A DNA stretch of 64,000 nt, from NCBI GenBank assembly GCA_945893145.1, contig CAMDDZ010000014.1, positions 21,364 through 85,363 of the forward strand, read 5' to 3'. Positions 60,932 through 64,000 of this stretch are shown one piece after another; positions within the stretch are counted from its first letter, which is position 1; each line of letters opens with the position of its first letter. The position numbers and the translations under genes were made by a program. This stretch comes from Rhodoplanes serenus (lineage in GTDB: Bacteria; Pseudomonadota; Alphaproteobacteria; Rhizobiales; Xanthobacteraceae). Under the pieces are notes generated by a model, which was given only the letters and a program-made list of their open reading frames with translations, was not told the DNA's origin and ran no database searches.

Positions 60932-61935
60932 CCGTGCGCGTCGAGCACTCCAATCCATCGAGCCGCGTCGGCGTTGTCATCGTCGCCGTGGCGTTTGTGC
61001 TGCTCGCAGCCGCGCCATGGTGGGCCGAGCGCGCGAGCTTGCGGCTCTTGGCAGAAATCTATGCCTATGTTGCGCTTGCGAGCCTGTGGAATCTGCTCGC
61101 CGGATACGCTGGCCTCGTCTCGGTCGGCCAGCAGGCTTACGTCGGCCTCGGCGCTTACCTCTTGTTCGCACTCGCCATGCTGGCGGGCATCCATCCGCTT
61201 GTTGCCATTCCGATTGCGGGATTCACCGCGGCTGTCATCTCCATCCCGGTCGCGGCGCTGATGTTTCGCTTGCGCGGTCACTACTTCGCCATCGGCTCCT
61301 GGGTGATGGCGGAAGTCTTTCGACTGCTCGCGTCGCAGGTCAGTGCGCTCGATGGCGGCTCGGGCACCAGCCTGCCGGCCGCTGTGGTGCTTTCGATTGC
61401 AAGCAGCCGGCAGATGCGTGAGTTCGTCATCTATTGGATCGCGCTGGCGCAGGCCGTGGCGATCCTGGGCGCCATCGTGTGGCTGCTGCGCTCGCGCTAC
61501 GGGCTTGCGCTGACCGCGATCCGCGACAACGAATTGGGCGCGCGCAGCAACGGCATCGACGTGGCGCGCATCAAATACGTGGTCTATGTGGCGGTCGCAT
61601 TCGGCACCGCCATGGTGGGTGCGCTGATCTTCCTGCAAAAGATCAGGATTTCTCCCGACACTGCGTTCTCGGTGAACGACTGGACCGCCTTCGTGATTTT
61701 CATCACGGTGATCGGCGGCATCGGCCGCATCGAGGGGCCGATCGTCGGCACCGTCGTCTTCTTTCTACTGCGGCAGACGCTCGCCGACCTCGGCGCGATC
61801 TACCTCCTGATCCTCGGCGCGGTCGCGATCGTGGTCATGCTCAAGGCGCCGAAGGGCATTTGGGGTCTGATCGCCGACCGTTTCGGCTGGCAGGTGTTCC
61901 CGCTGGAGCGGCGATTGGTTATGGGTGACCGCTGA
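60928..61935 (+). CDS. Branched-chain amino acid-type ABC permease (LivM-type)
   Basis: This 335-residue permease has about eight to ten membrane segments, 'LWNLLAGYAGLVSVGQQAYV' and 'RSRYGLALTAIRDNELGARS', and ends with 'LKAPKGIWGLIADRFGWQ'. It completes the SBP-LivGFHM importer. It is followed after 62 bases by the two-domain VOC gene on the same strand, so the transporter probably serves the following pathway genes. Confidence 0.95.
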   Translation: MTVRVEHSNPSSRVGVVIVAVAFVLLAAAPWWAERASLRLLAEIYAYVALASLWNLLAGYAGLVSVGQQAYVGLGAYLLFALAMLAGIHPLVAIPIAGFTAAVISIPVAALMFRLRGHYFAIGSWVMAEVFRLLASQVSALDGGSGTSLPAAVVLSIASSRQMREFVIYWIALAQAVAILGAIVWLLRSRYGLALTAIRDNELGARSNGIDVARIKYVVYVAVAFGTAMVGALIFLQKIRISPDTAFSVNDWTAFVIFITVIGGIGRIEGPIVGTVVFFLLRQTLADLGAIYLLILGAVAIVVMLKAPKGIWGLIADRFGWQVFPLERRLVMGDR

Positions 61936-61997
61936 ACCGTGCATTTGCGCTTGCGGGTTCAAGCGAATAGTTTGCGCCCAAACACAGGACCAGCCGC

Positions 61998-62960
61998 ATG
62001 ACCCAGATCCGCTCCATGAGCCAGCCGGTGCCGCGCCGTCCGGGCGAACTCGGCGTACACTCGCTCGATCATTTCAACTTCGTGGTGCCCGACGTTGCCC
62101 AGGCCGAGAAGTTCTACGGCCAGTTCGGCCTCAACACCAAGGAAGAGGACGGCAAGCTCGCGCTCTACACTCACGGCCATCCGCATCGCTGGGGCATGGT
62201 CTCCGAGGGCGCGCGCAAGAAGTTCAGCTACGTGTCGTTCGGCGCGTTCGAGGATGACATGGCGCGCTTCCGCGAGCGGCTGGAGGCGCTGCGCATCGAC
62301 CGACTCGACCCGCCGAAGGGTTTCGAGTCGAACGGCCTCTGGTTCCGCGATCCGGATGGCATTCTGGTTGAAATCCGTGTCGCCGAGAAAAGCTCGCCCA
62401 ACACCAAGGCAACCTTCGAGATGCGCGGCGGCGACGTCGCCAGTCAGAACGCGCCGAACCGCAGCAAGGCGCATCGCGTGGCGCCGCGCCGGCTGGCGCA
62501 TGTGCTGCTCTTCGTCACCGATATTTCGCGCGCCATCGAGTTCTACGGCAAGGTGCTCGGTCTGCGGCTGTCGGATCGCTCCGGCGATCTGGTCGCCTTC
62601 ATGCACGGCATCCACGGCAGCGACCATCACATGATCGCCTTCGTGAAGTCGGACGGGCCGGGTCTGCATCATCTGAGCTGGGACGTCGGCTCGATCAACG
62701 ACATCGGCGTCGGCGCCTCGCACATGGCCGAGAAGGGCTTCGCCTATGGCTGGGGCCTCGGTCGTCACGTGCTCGGCTCAAACTACTTCCACTACGTCCG
62801 CGATCCGTGGGGTTCCTACGCCGAATATTCCTGCGACATCGACTACATTCCGGTCGATCACGACTGGAAGTCCGCCGACCAGCCTGCCGAGGATTCGTTC
62901 TACCTGTGGGGTCCCACCCCGCCCGAAGACTTCGCGCACAATTTCGAGATCGTGAAGTAG
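61998..62960 (+). CDS. Two-domain VOC protein (extradiol dioxygenase-like)
   Basis: This 320-residue protein has two VOC repeats, residues 20-135 and 165-305. In the C-terminal one the metal triad of type I extradiol dioxygenases is visible: His in 'RLAHVLLFV', His in 'GPGLHHLSWDV', and Glu in 'YAEYSCDIDYIP'. Cleavage of a catechol-like ring is therefore likely, though isomerase activity is not excluded. A LigI-like gene follows after 7 bases. Confidence 0.87.
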   Translation: MTQIRSMSQPVPRRPGELGVHSLDHFNFVVPDVAQAEKFYGQFGLNTKEEDGKLALYTHGHPHRWGMVSEGARKKFSYVSFGAFEDDMARFRERLEALRIDRLDPPKGFESNGLWFRDPDGILVEIRVAEKSSPNTKATFEMRGGDVASQNAPNRSKAHRVAPRRLAHVLLFVTDISRAIEFYGKVLGLRLSDRSGDLVAFMHGIHGSDHHMIAFVKSDGPGLHHLSWDVGSINDIGVGASHMAEKGFAYGWGLGRHVLGSNYFHYVRDPWGSYAEYSCDIDYIPVDHDWKSADQPAEDSFYLWGPTPPEDFAHNFEIVK

Positions 62961-62967
62961 GAAATCA

Positions 62968-63855
62968 ATGAACAACGTTATTCGCGACTGCGTTGCGCCG
63001 GACCGCAATCCGCGCAAGCCGGGCATCACGCTGCCGAAAGGCTCGATCGACACCCACGTGCACGTGTTTGTGCGCTCGAAATACAAGATGAATCCGGACC
63101 GCGGCTATAACCCGCCGGATTCGACGCTCGACGACCTCAAGCATCTGCACAAGACGCTTGGCGTCGATCGCGTCGTGTTCACCCAGCCATCGACCTACGG
63201 CACCGATAATTCGGCGATCCTCGACGGCATGAACGCGCTGAACGCCGAGACGCCCGGCCGCGCGCGCTGCGTCGTTGCCATCACGATGGATACCACCGAC
63301 AAGGAGCTTGAGGCGCTGAACAAGGCCGGCGCGCGCGGTGTGCGGCTCAACACCGACAACAAGGGCGGCATGCCGATTGGTTTCGACCGCATCGGTGAGC
63401 TTGAGGCGCGCATCAAGCCGTTCGGCTGGCATTTCGAGTGGTTGTTCCCGGGCAAGGACATCCTCCAGCTCATGCCGGTGTTCGAGAAGATTAAGATTCC
63501 AATGTCGATCGGCCATTTCGCTTATCAGCCGGCGACCGCGGGCGTGAAGGCGCCGGGCTTTGCGGCGCTGCTTGAGTTGATGAAGCGCGGCAACACCTGG
63601 ATGAAGATTTCCGGCGCGAACCGGGTCAGCGCGACCGATCTGCCGCCTTATGACGACGTGACGCCGATTGCGGATGCGTTGATCGAGGCGGCGCCGGAGC
63701 GGATCATGTGGGGCACCGACTGGCCGCACCCCAACAAGTACGTGGTCAATCCGAACGACGGCGATCTGGTCGACTGGTTCGGCAAATGGGTGCCCGATCA
63801 GGCCATGCGCCAAAAGATCATGGTCGACACGCCAGCGAAATTCTATCGCTTCTAA
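62968..63855 (+). CDS. LigI-like (2-pyrone-4,6-dicarboxylate hydrolase type) amidohydrolase
   Basis: This 295-residue TIM-barrel protein has the metal/catalytic motif 'GSIDTHVHVF' near residue 28, the strand-7/8 segments 'WMKISGANRV' and 'MWGTDWPHPNKY' with the conserved Asp-Trp-Pro-His. These fit LigI and related lactonases. It would act after ring cleavage by the VOC protein. The 3' end lies close to an IS630-type element at the window edge. Confidence 0.85.
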   Translation: MNNVIRDCVAPDRNPRKPGITLPKGSIDTHVHVFVRSKYKMNPDRGYNPPDSTLDDLKHLHKTLGVDRVVFTQPSTYGTDNSAILDGMNALNAETPGRARCVVAITMDTTDKELEALNKAGARGVRLNTDNKGGMPIGFDRIGELEARIKPFGWHFEWLFPGKDILQLMPVFEKIKIPMSIGHFAYQPATAGVKAPGFAALLELMKRGNTWMKISGANRVSATDLPPYDDVTPIADALIEAAPERIMWGTDWPHPNKYVVNPNDGDLVDWFGKWVPDQAMRQKIMVDTPAKFYRF

Positions 63856-63857
63856 AG

Positions 63858-63923
63858 CAGCATGACATTACTCTGAATCGATTTTGGATTCCCAAATCAG
63901 TTGGTTTCTGATTCAAGATGCTG
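63858..63923. repeat. Nested inverted repeat at the start of an IS630-type element
   Basis: CAGCAT (63858-63863) faces ATGCTG (63918-63923), and inside them TGAATC (63874-63879) faces GATTCA (63910-63915). It lies between the LigI-like stop and the transposase ATG; it may be the terminal region of the insertion sequence. Confidence 0.4.
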
Positions 63924-63946
63924 GCTGGGCCGGAGGCCAGTATCCG

Positions 63947-64000
63947 ATGGGTCGAGCCTATTCCATTGATCTACGCGAACGGGTGGTGGCAGCGGTTGAG
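63947..64000 (+). mobile_element. IS630-type transposase, N-terminus only (cut by the window edge)
   Basis: Eighteen codons are visible: 'MGRAYSIDLRERVVAAVE'. This is the typical start of the helix-turn-helix domain of IS630-family transposases (Tyr-Ser-x-Asp-Leu-Arg-x-Arg-Val). The rest is outside the window, so intactness cannot be judged. Confidence 0.7.

Noticed and set aside
1..64000. CRISPR array, rRNA, tRNA or tmRNA
   Set aside because: No regularly spaced direct repeats, and no tRNA- or rRNA-like conserved sequence was noticed on reading. A tRNAscan-SE/Infernal run would be decisive.

Overview
The window is high-GC, gene-dense DNA from an alphaproteobacterium, most likely Hyphomicrobiales (Bradyrhizobium/Pseudolabrys-like). 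The evidence is the codon use, the dispersed palindromic intergenic repeats of the rhizobial type, a CtrA-type box, many orphan Bug/TctC substrate-binding proteins, and an IS630-type transposase start at the right edge. This assignment is inference from family content; no rRNA or tRNA gene is present.

Layout. 0-3.3 kb: end of etfB, etfA, a 3-hydroxyacyl-CoA dehydrogenase and a DUF6065 protein. 3.3-6.0 kb: a minus-strand ArsR-SRPBCC-VOC-DUF899-GST operon with a palindromic operator over the arsR start codon. 6.1-7.1 kb: a CtrA-type box, a repeat protein and a YjfB-type motility protein. 7.1-7.6 kb: a hairpin-rich stretch without a convincing gene. 7.6-14.5 kb: a TPP enzyme, an NMT1-type binding protein, an LLM flavin oxidoreductase, an SDR, a Gfo/Idh oxidoreductase and a NodB-fold hydrolase. 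14.6-19.6 kb: a minus-strand Rieske oxygenase, small protein, amidase, PuuE-like hydrolase and Bug protein. 19.7-23.7 kb: a plus-strand Gfo/Idh, small protein, Bug protein and Fe-S protein. 23.6-27.3 kb: a split UxaA dehydratase, YeiH exporter and Ldh-type dehydrogenase. 27.4-31.6 kb: an NHL protein, Bug protein, triple-RidA protein and nitroreductase. 31.6-41.6 kb: SdhB plus two membrane anchors, a two-subunit aconitase X, a Bug protein, class I fumarase/tartrate dehydratase alpha and beta, DUF3617, LysE and Tlde1 proteins, and 7 kb downstream of the SdhB gene a lone SdhA-type flavoprotein. 41.6-48.8 kb: a plus-strand run of PuuE-like hydrolase, Ldh, cupin, Bug, HyuA and HyuB. 48.8-52.0 kb: a Bug protein, a small CPCC protein and a CocE-type hydrolase. 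52.2-63.9 kb: a catabolic block around an IclR regulator, with a divergent amidohydrolase, then cyclase, cupin, SDR, 3-hydroxyacyl-CoA dehydrogenase, a full Liv-type ABC importer, a two-domain VOC protein and a LigI-like lactonase.

The common theme is uptake and hydrolytic or oxidative breakdown of small carboxylated, amide or aromatic compounds. Six Bug-type binding proteins occur without any TctA/TctB membrane partner. The only local regulators are the ArsR and IclR proteins. The most unusual points are the separated succinate dehydrogenase-like subunits, whose flavoprotein lacks the usual covalent-FAD histidine, and the structured non-coding region near 7.1-7.6 kb. No CRISPR array, rRNA or tRNA was seen.
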